Below, piece by piece: positions 42,773 through 50,136 of a stretch of 64,000 bases of DNA (positions are counted from its first letter, which is position 1; each line of letters starts with the position of its first letter). The notes under the pieces were generated by a model that saw nothing but the letters and a program-made list of their open reading frames with translations, did no database searches and had not been told where the DNA came from. The position numbers and the translations under genes are program-made. Location of the stretch: positions 1-64,000 of the forward strand of contig JARLGU010000001.1 of NCBI GenBank assembly GCA_031292625.1. Direction: 5' to 3'. Origin of the DNA: Capsulimonadaceae bacterium. Its GTDB lineage: Bacteria > Armatimonadota > Armatimonadia > Armatimonadales > Capsulimonadaceae.

Positions 42773-43873
42773 GTGAGTACCGAATGGCCTGCCGAGTTGC
42801 ATCGATTTCGTTTGCTGACGGAAGAGCATGAAGAACAACTGCTCGCGCCGCTTGCCGCGCATTCCGCCCGGTCGCGCGGACGGCGCGTGCCGGAGCCGCA
42901 GGATCCTGTGCGCACGGTTTTTCAGCGCGATCGCGACCGCATCCTCCACTCCAAGTCGTTCCGCCGCCTTAAACATAAAACACAGGTCTTTATCGACCCC
43001 GAAGAAGACCACTATCGCACGCGTCTGACCCACACGCTGGAAGTTGCACAGATCGGGCGGACGATATCGAGAGCGCTCAGGTTGAACGAAGATTTGACCG
43101 AGGCGATCACTCTTGCGCATGACCTGGGGCATACCCCGTTTGGCCACGGCGGCGAGACCGCGGTCGACGAGGTGCTGCGTGAATACATTCCGGACGGCGA
43201 GTTTCGCCATTACGAGCAGAGCTTGCGCATCGTCGACGAGTTGGAGCGCGATGGGCGGGGGCTCAACCTTACGTGGGAGGTGCGGGACGGAATCCTTGGC
43301 CACTCGAAGGGCTCAAAGGATCTTGGTCTTGTCGCCGGGCCTAACTTTCCCGCGACGTTGGAGGGGATGGTCGTTCGTATTGCCGATCGTATTGCGTATA
43401 TCAATCACGACATCGATGATGCGGTTCGGGCAAAGATCCTGAAGGTCAGCGATCTGCCGGTCGAGGCGCTGAAAGTGCTTGGATATAGCCATAGCATGCG
43501 CATCTCGAACATGGTATTGAATGTTGTGCTCAGCAGCGAGGAGCAGCCCGAGGTGCGCATGACAGGGGATGTCCTGGTTGCGTCAAACGTCCTCAAGGAT
43601 TACATGTACGCCAATGTCTACAACCGCGACATGCGCGGCAACCTCGAAATGTCGAAGGCAATGAATCTTTTGAAGGAGCTTTTTCGCGTGTATATGGACC
43701 GGCCGGACAAAGCGCCGCCTTCGTTGCTTGCCGGGCTGTCATGCAAGGAGTATGGCGCTCTCGATGTTTGCGAGCGTGCGCGCCGGGTGACGGACTTTAT
43801 CGCGGGAATGACCGACCGTTATGCGGCGGTTATGTTCCGCCAGCACTTCTTCCCGGAAGCATGGAGCCATTGA
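42773..43873 (+). CDS. dgt: Deoxyguanosinetriphosphate triphosphohydrolase-like HD protein
   Basis: 366 residues, HD-domain dNTP triphosphohydrolase; removes tripolyphosphate from dGTP and related dNTPs. Signature regions: DRDRILHSKSFRRLKHKTQV, RTRLTHTLEVAQIGRTISRA (first metal His), LAHDLGHTPFGHGGE (HD pair), HYEQSLRIVDELE, and MVVRIADRIAYINHDIDDA. GTG start at 42773 fits the family N-terminus; TACAAT lies at 42760-42765, only 7 bases before it, so this mRNA too may be leaderless. The last 13 bases overlap the ankyrin gene. Confidence 0.93.
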   Translation: MSTEWPAELHRFRLLTEEHEEQLLAPLAAHSARSRGRRVPEPQDPVRTVFQRDRDRILHSKSFRRLKHKTQVFIDPEEDHYRTRLTHTLEVAQIGRTISRALRLNEDLTEAITLAHDLGHTPFGHGGETAVDEVLREYIPDGEFRHYEQSLRIVDELERDGRGLNLTWEVRDGILGHSKGSKDLGLVAGPNFPATLEGMVVRIADRIAYINHDIDDAVRAKILKVSDLPVEALKVLGYSHSMRISNMVLNVVLSSEEQPEVRMTGDVLVASNVLKDYMYANVYNRDMRGNLEMSKAMNLLKELFRVYMDRPDKAPPSLLAGLSCKEYGALDVCERARRVTDFIAGMTDRYAAVMFRQHFFPEAWSH

Positions 43874-44394
43874 CGACCCCGGCGTCGCCGCAACCGGCCT
43901 TGCGTTCGCGCGCGACTCTGCTTGCGACTCTTCTCTGCCTTTTGCTGGGTCTCGGCTGGGCTTACGTGTCGTGGCGCGTCCATTCCCGCCAGTTCGATTC
44001 TCCTCTCCACCGCGCTTGCTTTAGCGGGGATTTGAGTACGGTTCGTCATCTGGTGGATGCCGGGGCGGACGTGAACCTGCAGGGTGAGCGCAATGGGCGC
44101 GACACTCCCTTGATGCTTGCAATCGCCGCCGAAGAGAATCGCGGCGCGATCGTGAAGCTCCTCATCGATCACGGCGCGAATGTCCGCCTTGCGGACAACA
44201 AGGGCCGCACCGCCTTGCATCTGGCGGCGCTTTATGGAGATCTGCCGCTGGCAACCTTGCTGCTCGCGCATGGGGCGGATGTCAACGCGCGCGACGCGGA
44301 AGGGCATACGTCGCTCAGCTACGCGGGAGTGTGGACGAAGGACAAGCCGATGCGCGATCTGCTTCTCGGGCATGGCGGGCGCATTGGGCGATGA
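43861..44394 (+). CDS. Membrane-anchored ankyrin-repeat protein
   Basis: 177 residues. One N-terminal transmembrane segment (about 20-38, LLATLLCLLLGLGWAYVSW) then four ankyrin repeats: SPLHRACFSGDLSTVRHLVD-AGAD, DTPLMLAIAAEENRGAIVKL-LIDHGAN, TALHLAALYGDLPLATLLLA-HGAD and TSLSYAGVWTKDKPMRDLLL. The repeats probably face outside the cytoplasm and bind another protein. The ATG lies inside the end of dgt (13-base overlap), so the two are co-translated; the in-frame extension to 43741 lies within dgt and is rejected. Partner unknown. Confidence 0.85.
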   Translation: MEPLTTPASPQPALRSRATLLATLLCLLLGLGWAYVSWRVHSRQFDSPLHRACFSGDLSTVRHLVDAGADVNLQGERNGRDTPLMLAIAAEENRGAIVKLLIDHGANVRLADNKGRTALHLAALYGDLPLATLLLAHGADVNARDAEGHTSLSYAGVWTKDKPMRDLLLGHGGRIGR

Positions 44395-44453
44395 TCGGCT
44401 CCATCCACCGAGCGTCGACGACGCCAACTAGTGGCGCCGTCAACAGGCGGGCT

Positions 44454-45890
44454 CTACGCAGGATCGCCGGTCAGGTAGGCGATTGCCTCGGCCGTGGTGT
44501 AGCTCGTCTTTGGCGGCGTAAGCACGCGCGGCACGAAGCTCAGGTCATCGCCAAGAGTTACCAGGGCTGGCTCAACGTATCCGTCGGCATGGTGCTCGAA
44601 GAGGCCGACATCGGCCAGGAGCGCATTGCACAAGCACTTCCGGCCAACGAGATCTTCTTCCTTGCCGCCCTTTTGCAGGTAGGCCTTCGCGGGTTCGGAC
44701 GGACAGCGGTAGCCGACGGTTCCATCGGGGCGCATGTATGGTTTGCGCAGGCGGGTAACGTCACAGATTCTCTTGCGCTTTTCATAAACTGCATCGTCCG
44801 CCAGTGTTCCCGGCAGGACGGCGACTTTAAATGGGAAGCCGGACGGCGACGCAAAGGGGTCCGTTTTTACGGTTAGCGTCCCATTGATTGCGGCATCCAG
44901 CGCCTGACGTTTCAGCGGCGCATGCAGCGCCGACTCCTCGGCCAGGGCGAAAAGACTTCCAATCTGGACGCCAACAGCGCCCGCATTCAGCGCATCGGCG
45001 ATGCCTTCTGGGCTCGCGTAGCCGCCAGCAAGCCAAAAGGGCGCTCCAAGCGCGCGGATTTTTTCGACATCGATGATGTCGCGGTCCCCGTAGATTGGTT
45101 GACTGGTCTCGTCGAGCTTGAGTTTGCCGCGGGGCGGGGCGTTGTGCCCCCCGGCGATATACCGCTCGACGATCAGGCCGTTGACCTTGGCCGTAGCCCG
45201 GGTGAGGAACATCTCGGCCAGCGTCGCCGACGAAACGATCGGCAGAAAATTGGGTCGCTTGAGCGCCTGATCCGGGTTGGGGATGACTGTCTTGGGATCG
45301 AAGTGCGTCCAGTGTTCCGAGTCGGAGGGAGCGCATTCGACGGTAATGCGGTAGGCGGCAGGTTCGTGAACCGCGAGTTTGTCGAGTACGTCGGGAATGC
45401 GCAGCGGAATGCCCGCTCCGATCAGCACGAAATCCACGCCAGCGAGCATAGCGCCGTAAAGCGCCGGCAAATGAGACATCTGGATCTTTTCGAGATAGTT
45501 GATCCCTACCAGGCCGCTGTGACCGTCCTTTGCGAGCCAGACCTCCGCGAAGTTTGAGCAAACCGAAAGCTCGGAAACTTCTTGCGAGGTTTCAAGGCGA
45601 AGCTCGGGCGCATGCAGGAATGGCAGACTTGCTTTGGATTCGGGGCGAAGGTAGCGCGCTACGATCTTCTCGGCAATTTCGGGTATCGGAAAGTGCGCAA
45701 GAGCGCGCCGGATATGGCCGCCGATGTCGCCAAGCTGCAAACGTCTCGGGATCACGAGGTCAATACCAGTTCCGGAGACGACGCCGAGTTGTCCGAGCCG
45801 CGACACCTCGCGTGCAAGCCGCCAGTCTGAAACCCCAATGCCCATTCCGCCCTGAATGATCCGAGGGAGGGCCACACTGCTCACGCTCAT
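44454..45890 (-). CDS. Nitronate monooxygenase-family flavoprotein (2-nitropropane dioxygenase-like)
   Basis: 478 residues, FMN-dependent TIM barrel. ALPRIIQGGMGIGVSDWRLA is the family start; VVSGTGIDL, IGAGIPLRIPDVL and VERYIAGGHNAPPRGKLKLD line the flavin pocket, the last with the conserved GGHN. LAGGYASPEGIADALNAGAV and VGVQIGSLFALAEES bind phosphate. The C-terminus has a Cys-containing extension (VGYRCPSEPAKAYLQKGGKE, GRKCLCNALLAD), normal for the long-form nitronate monooxygenase class. Start at 45890 chosen for AAAGG upstream. Oxidises alkyl nitronates or acts as a related detoxifying or enoyl-reducing flavoenzyme. Confidence 0.88.
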   Translation of the reverse strand: MSVSSVALPRIIQGGMGIGVSDWRLAREVSRLGQLGVVSGTGIDLVIPRRLQLGDIGGHIRRALAHFPIPEIAEKIVARYLRPESKASLPFLHAPELRLETSQEVSELSVCSNFAEVWLAKDGHSGLVGINYLEKIQMSHLPALYGAMLAGVDFVLIGAGIPLRIPDVLDKLAVHEPAAYRITVECAPSDSEHWTHFDPKTVIPNPDQALKRPNFLPIVSSATLAEMFLTRATAKVNGLIVERYIAGGHNAPPRGKLKLDETSQPIYGDRDIIDVEKIRALGAPFWLAGGYASPEGIADALNAGAVGVQIGSLFALAEESALHAPLKRQALDAAINGTLTVKTDPFASPSGFPFKVAVLPGTLADDAVYEKRKRICDVTRLRKPYMRPDGTVGYRCPSEPAKAYLQKGGKEEDLVGRKCLCNALLADVGLFEHHADGYVEPALVTLGDDLSFVPRVLTPPKTSYTTAEAIAYLTGDPA

Positions 45891-46290
45891 CTTGTGAGAA
45901 CCTTTCGCCGCGCGGCCGGAAGCCATCGTGCTTCGCCGGAGCCGTGCCTATGCGCATAGCGCCCGCGCTGCCGAGCAAACGCGCATCCGTTCATTATAGC
46001 TCGCTACAGGCCTGTTTGCGTCCGCTGTTTAGGGGATGTTAGCGGTGCGCTCATGCTCCTCTCCTTGGGCGACGTTCTTCGTCCGGCCACTGTCCCGTCT
46101 GCTGCGGACGAGAATGGGGTTTGCGGCGCCTGCTTTGGAGCAGCCGTCGTGGACAGTCTTGCCGCCGATGCGCTTGGGACTAGCGCCGCCGGGCATACGC
46201 GCTTCCGGATCTCGGCGAACGCCACTTGCCCGACAGCAAATGCGCTCCATACTCGACGTGCCGCTGCGGCGGATAGGTCGAAATGCAAAA
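45891..46290. other. Intergenic region, 400 bases, nothing clear
   Basis: Between the nitronate monooxygenase start and the terminator of the secreted-protein gene. Open frames on both strands cross it but none has a ribosome site, a family motif or a natural end. It could hold remnants of an old gene. Confidence 0.35.
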
Positions 46291-46326
46291 CCGGCGGACC
46301 TTCGCAATACTACGAAGGTCCGCCGG
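46291..46326 (-). terminator. Intrinsic terminator of the secreted-protein gene
   Basis: A 14-bp perfect stem: CCGGCGGACCTTCG (46291-46304) with CGAAGGTCCGCCGG (46313-46326), loop of 8. On the minus strand it is followed by TTTTGCATTTC. It starts 14 bases after the stop codon of the secreted protein. Confidence 0.85.
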
Positions 46327-46340
46327 TCGGATACGCCAAA

Positions 46341-46859
46341 CTAGTTGGATGCGACTGTCTGTCCAGGCGCATCGGCAGGTCCGGTGACGAACGTGAAAGT
46401 CTGCCCAGCATGGGCCTTTCCATTGCCGCCATTGATGCAGAAGCAGGGCCATGCAATGCAAGTCAGAACCACGGCGCCGACTCGATTGTCGCCGCCGCGC
46501 AGGATAAACTCGTCGTGGCGAAACGAGATGTCGGTGCCATTCGCAAGCTTGGCGCTTTCCGGCGCAAAGGATAGCTTGCCGGGCTGACCAACCATTCCGG
46601 CCTTGTGGCTGCAAAGAACCTTTGCCGTAACGTCGCTGCCCTGAGGAATTACGACGCCTCTGTCCGGAACTGTTACGTCGGCCGTCGTCTTGAAGTGAAT
46701 GACCTGTCCCTCGGTCTGCACTCCGGAGAACAGGTTGTCCTGGAGCTGCACGGGAACGGAGGTGCCGTCCGGTACGACGGACGCCTGCGCCGCTAGCGCG
46801 GTGCAGGCTGAAATACTAAGTGCAAAGACAACTGTTGCAATTTTGGCTGCGATTTTCAT
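46341..46859 (-). CDS. Secreted protein of unknown function, TrbI/conjugal-pilus-like beta fold
   Basis: 172 residues. Signal peptide (KIATVVFALSISACTALAAQ), then a short body: VPVQLQDNLFSGVQTEGQVI, FKTTADVTVPDRGVVIPQGS, VTAKVLCSHKAGMVGQPGKL, then SAKLANGTDISFRHDEFILR. The pattern 'dGT-i-v-l-ldn-SG-q-eG-vf-ft-ad-V-v-g--iIpkGs-v-G-V' is that of small envelope proteins of the DUF4198/TrbI-like beta class seen in many secreted proteins; I cannot name the family securely. A Cys/Trp patch (VLTCIAWPCFCINGGNGK) near the end may form disulfides. The ATG at 46859 has GGAG upstream. Confidence 0.65.
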   Translation of the reverse strand: MKIAAKIATVVFALSISACTALAAQASVVPDGTSVPVQLQDNLFSGVQTEGQVIHFKTTADVTVPDRGVVIPQGSDVTAKVLCSHKAGMVGQPGKLSFAPESAKLANGTDISFRHDEFILRGGDNRVGAVVLTCIAWPCFCINGGNGKAHAGQTFTFVTGPADAPGQTVASN

Positions 46860-47240
46860 GTTATTCTCCATTTGGTAGTGTATTCTTGGCATGCATTCCG
46901 TGCTTGACGGCTGCGATTTGCCGCTTCGTGATTCCCCGGCAAAACCCGCGAGGGCGAGTCGTAAGCGATCAGGCTGAACGGTCTTAACGCGCTTTACCTT
47001 AACCCTTACATCTGCATGCTACCGCGTTCTTTTGAGCGAAGTCAACGATAAGCTTCAATATGTGAAGTAATTCACACATTTAGGCGCATATAGAGATGAA
47101 AGCGGAAAGACACGCAAGGATGCACACATAGGATGGAGCTGAGCTCGCAAAACAGTTCCGGCTCGGGCCAGATGCGCCGATGCGACAACCGCCTTGCATG
47201 ACCAGGCAGTTACGGCGCGTGCACTGTATTTGCGAGGGCG
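46860..47240 (-). promoter_or_regulatory. Upstream region of the secreted-protein gene with a long leader
   Basis: On the minus strand TTGACT (47045-47040), an 18-base spacer and TAGCAT (47021-47016) form a plausible promoter. That leaves a 5' leader of about 150 bases before the ATG at 46859. The leader contains GCCGGGGAATCACGAAGCGG and could fold, but I could not match it to a known riboswitch. The part from 47046 to 47240, toward the alpha-galactosidase stop, shows nothing. Confidence 0.4.
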
Positions 47241-48830
47241 TCATGAATGGAAATAAGGACTTGCACCGCCGGGCTCGGACCAGTCGAAGTGAACGGTCGC
47301 GTTGCCAAGACGCCACGAAGCGGGACATGTCGTGTCCAGCCAATCGAGCGGTTCCGCGGGCGGTTGCGGAGAGGCAGCCGAATGAAAGGCGTCTTTAAGT
47401 GCGGCTGCCTGCTCGGCGCCGAGCGCATCGGGCGATAGAGAGACGAACAGCGGCGTGCCGCTGCGGGCTAGCAAGTCCAGCCATTGGCGGTTCAGCGACC
47501 ACGGAATAGCCGTCGTTAAGCCGACACAGTCGGCGTCCGCAAGGTAAAACGCCTCGTGTTGGGGCATACGGAACGCGAGCGAATTAATCCCCATCTTGCG
47601 GGTTCGCTCCCAAACGCGGCCGCTCGTATCGTCGCCGGTTCGCTGCAGGTCGAAGAGGCCCGCGCCAAGATGTCCGATCGTGTTGCAGCCGATGAGCACC
47701 GCGTCGCCCGCGGCGTCCGCAATCGCGCGGTATAGCCCGCGGATGGCTTCGGCCGTCGTGATCGAGCGATTCGCGAACGTCCAATCGCCTTGCGTCAAGC
47801 CGGCTCCCATGGTCGATCCCCAGTAGCCGAATATGTCGAAGGTCGAAAAGTCGTACTTAATCAACTCGTAGCCCCATTGCCGGAAGCGGCGGACATCCGT
47901 CTCGATGAGCTGAAGGACTTCCGGAACGGTTGGGTCGAGAACGATTGGCGGGCCAATTGGCCTTGGCTTAAGAAGAAGGCTCGCCGGCGCGTCCGATGTG
48001 GTTGTTAGCGGACGGAACCAAATTCCGGGGCGGACTCCTTTGGCCGCAATTTGCGACGCGAGCCCTGGCATATCCGGAAACCGTGCGTTGCCAATGTCCC
48101 AGGGGCCTGCGTTGCTCTCGTTCGGCGACCATCCGCCGTCGATAATCATGTAGGGCCGGTTCGACGTGCATGGCGACAGTTCCGAGATGCGGTCGGCGTC
48201 GCCAAGAATTCCCTGGTGAGAGTTTTGACCGTAGGCGTAGTACCAGTCGTTGCCGCCGTAGATAGGATGCGATGGCAGGCGGGGCGATGAGCAGAGCATT
48301 TTGCACAATGCGCTCGCGCTTGCGAAGGCGCTTTCGCCCGATGCGCCGCGCCGCGTTCTTATGTGCGCCGCCGTAAGGGTGCGTGCACCGAGCTGAACGC
48401 CTTTCGAACCGTTGCGGACGTCCAGAGTGAGCGCAACGCCCGCGGTGTCCGCCTGCCAGAACGCGATCGAGGCGCCTCCGGTCTCGACGCCGTATCCGTG
48501 CGTTGCGTCGCCGTCGCTTGTTAGGAAGTACCACGGGAGAGGTCGCTCAGGCACGATCCCCCGCCATTCCAGGTCGCCGTATCCTCGCTCCCAGTGATCG
48601 CCCAGGACTCGGATGTGACCGGGTATATCGCCATGCCACCGCATGCGCACGTGGCGAATTGCCTCATTAGGCGACGTTAAGCTGACTGTCACGCGATCCG
48701 AAAGGACTGAAAACGAGACAGCGATGCCGCCGGATGAAAAGGCATCGCCGTGTTGCTGCAAGACTTGAACGCCCGCGTCGGTCATAACGGCGACGTACTC
48801 GGGGCGGCGGAGGATATCGAAGAAGGACAT
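47241..48830 (-). CDS. Alpha-galactosidase-like glycoside hydrolase (clan GH-D, GH36-type)
   Basis: 529 residues. Beta-sandwich N-terminal domain (1-170) and a TIM barrel starting GGNDWYYAYGQNS. DGGWSPN is the family WxxGGW-type strand, ELIKYDFSTFD carries the nucleophile Asp327, and RTGDDTSGRVW the acid/base Asp (400/401). GVRPGIWFRPL matches the conserved strand before the substrate loop. No signal peptide, so it probably acts on imported alpha-galactosides (melibiose or raffinose type) in the cytoplasm. It is divergent from the alpha/beta-hydrolase gene with 255 bases between the two starts. Substrate specificity within GH36/GH27/GH31-related enzymes is not settled by motifs alone. Confidence 0.85.
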   Translation of the reverse strand: MSFFDILRRPEYVAVMTDAGVQVLQQHGDAFSSGGIAVSFSVLSDRVTVSLTSPNEAIRHVRMRWHGDIPGHIRVLGDHWERGYGDLEWRGIVPERPLPWYFLTSDGDATHGYGVETGGASIAFWQADTAGVALTLDVRNGSKGVQLGARTLTAAHIRTRRGASGESAFASASALCKMLCSSPRLPSHPIYGGNDWYYAYGQNSHQGILGDADRISELSPCTSNRPYMIIDGGWSPNESNAGPWDIGNARFPDMPGLASQIAAKGVRPGIWFRPLTTTSDAPASLLLKPRPIGPPIVLDPTVPEVLQLIETDVRRFRQWGYELIKYDFSTFDIFGYWGSTMGAGLTQGDWTFANRSITTAEAIRGLYRAIADAAGDAVLIGCNTIGHLGAGLFDLQRTGDDTSGRVWERTRKMGINSLAFRMPQHEAFYLADADCVGLTTAIPWSLNRQWLDLLARSGTPLFVSLSPDALGAEQAAALKDAFHSAASPQPPAEPLDWLDTTCPASWRLGNATVHFDWSEPGGASPYFHS

Positions 48831-49085
48831 GGATTATAAACCTTGCTAAAGTGGATCAGAAACTCGCACCCGCGTTCGACGCGGCTGCTACTATTATGCC
48901 GCACCCGCGCATGACCGTCAAGGCCGCTTGCTGGAAGGCCAAGTCCGGCCTTCCGTTCGATCATTTCGCGGTTTTGCCTCTGGCGGCTATCCGGCTCGTG
49001 TTTGGCTCCCTTTGACGGCTTCCCGCAGGACATTGGCGCTTGTGTGTCCAATTGGTACTCATTCTCAGCTTCCCCGAGGCCAACC

Positions 49086-49964
49086 ATGTCGCTTTTTGAT
49101 CGTCGCACGCCTGCCGCGCCAGGCAATGAATGGAACGGAACGCCGTCCGATTTTTACGGCTATGTCTGCTACGAATTCCCCCTCGACCGATGTGTCGCGC
49201 GCGTTGTCGAGCCAAGGAATCCGCTTCCGGGACGCCCGTGGGTTTGGCGTACGATGTTTTGGGATTCCTTCCCGATAGCCGACGTTGCGTTTTTGAAGGC
49301 CGGTCTCTATGTTGCGTACATCGAGGTTGGCAATACGTTCGGCTGCCCGGATGCGATGAAGTATTTTGACGTGTTCTATGCGTTTATGACAGCGGAGCAC
49401 GGCATGGCAAAGCGCCCGGCGCTCGAGGGGCTTAGCCGCGGCGGCCTCTATGCGTACCGGTGGGCACATGTCAACACGGACAAGGTCGGGTGCCTCTACG
49501 GCGATGCGCCTGTTTGCGACATGAAGAGCTGGCCGGGAGGCAAGGGCATCGGCGCCGGCAGCGTTGACGACTGGCGAACCGCGATTGAGTGCTACCATTT
49601 TTCCGGCGAGCAGGAGATGCTGGATTTCACGGGCAATCCGATCGACACGCTCGCGCCGCTCGCCGCCGCGGACATCCCGATTATCCATGTCACCGGCGAC
49701 TCCGATGGCGCCGTGCCGCAAACCGAGAACACGGACGTGGCGCGTGAGCGGTATCTGATGCTTGGCGGCCGGTTCGTATTAATCGTCAAGCAAGGCTGCG
49801 ACCATCACCCGCACGGTCTGAACGACCCAACGCCCGTCGTGAACTATATCCTCGCGCATACGGCAGGCGGTCAGGCTGCAGAGGATGCCGCGCCGCTTGC
49901 GCCGCCGCCGGGGACGGTGATTACGCTGACGCCAGAGGAATGGCAGCGCGAGGGCGTGGCGTGA
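49086..49964 (+). CDS. Alpha/beta-hydrolase
   Basis: 292 residues. Nucleophile elbow GLSRGG with Ser117, an acidic residue candidate in HVTGDSDGAVPQTEN, and a catalytic His in GCDHHPHGLND, i.e. a complete triad in canonical order. YEFPLDRCVARVVEPRNPLP at the N-terminus fits the peptidase S9/esterase-like group that acts on acylated sugars. No signal peptide. GAGG lies about 7 bases before the ATG at 49086; the in-frame ATG at 49002 lacks one. Being divergent from an alpha-galactosidase it might de-acylate the same glycan, which is inference. Confidence 0.85.
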   Translation: MSLFDRRTPAAPGNEWNGTPSDFYGYVCYEFPLDRCVARVVEPRNPLPGRPWVWRTMFWDSFPIADVAFLKAGLYVAYIEVGNTFGCPDAMKYFDVFYAFMTAEHGMAKRPALEGLSRGGLYAYRWAHVNTDKVGCLYGDAPVCDMKSWPGGKGIGAGSVDDWRTAIECYHFSGEQEMLDFTGNPIDTLAPLAAADIPIIHVTGDSDGAVPQTENTDVARERYLMLGGRFVLIVKQGCDHHPHGLNDPTPVVNYILAHTAGGQAAEDAAPLAPPPGTVITLTPEEWQREGVA

Positions 49965-50136
49965 GGCAACAATTTGTGTAGGCGCAGTTTGCTTCGCGCC
50001 GTGCGTGCGAGTCAATATCGAACAGAGATATGCATTCATAACCATTATCCGGTAATATAGCGTCGTGTCCATTGCCCTAGATGTGCGCTGCTCATATTGA
50101 CTTGGCGGCGCGCACTGGCTTTTGATGGGGGACGAC

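Noticed and set aside
46053-46574. 173-codon plus-strand frame over the secreted-protein terminator
   Set aside because: It crosses a perfect terminator hairpin and the 3' end of a better-supported minus-strand gene, and has no ribosome site.
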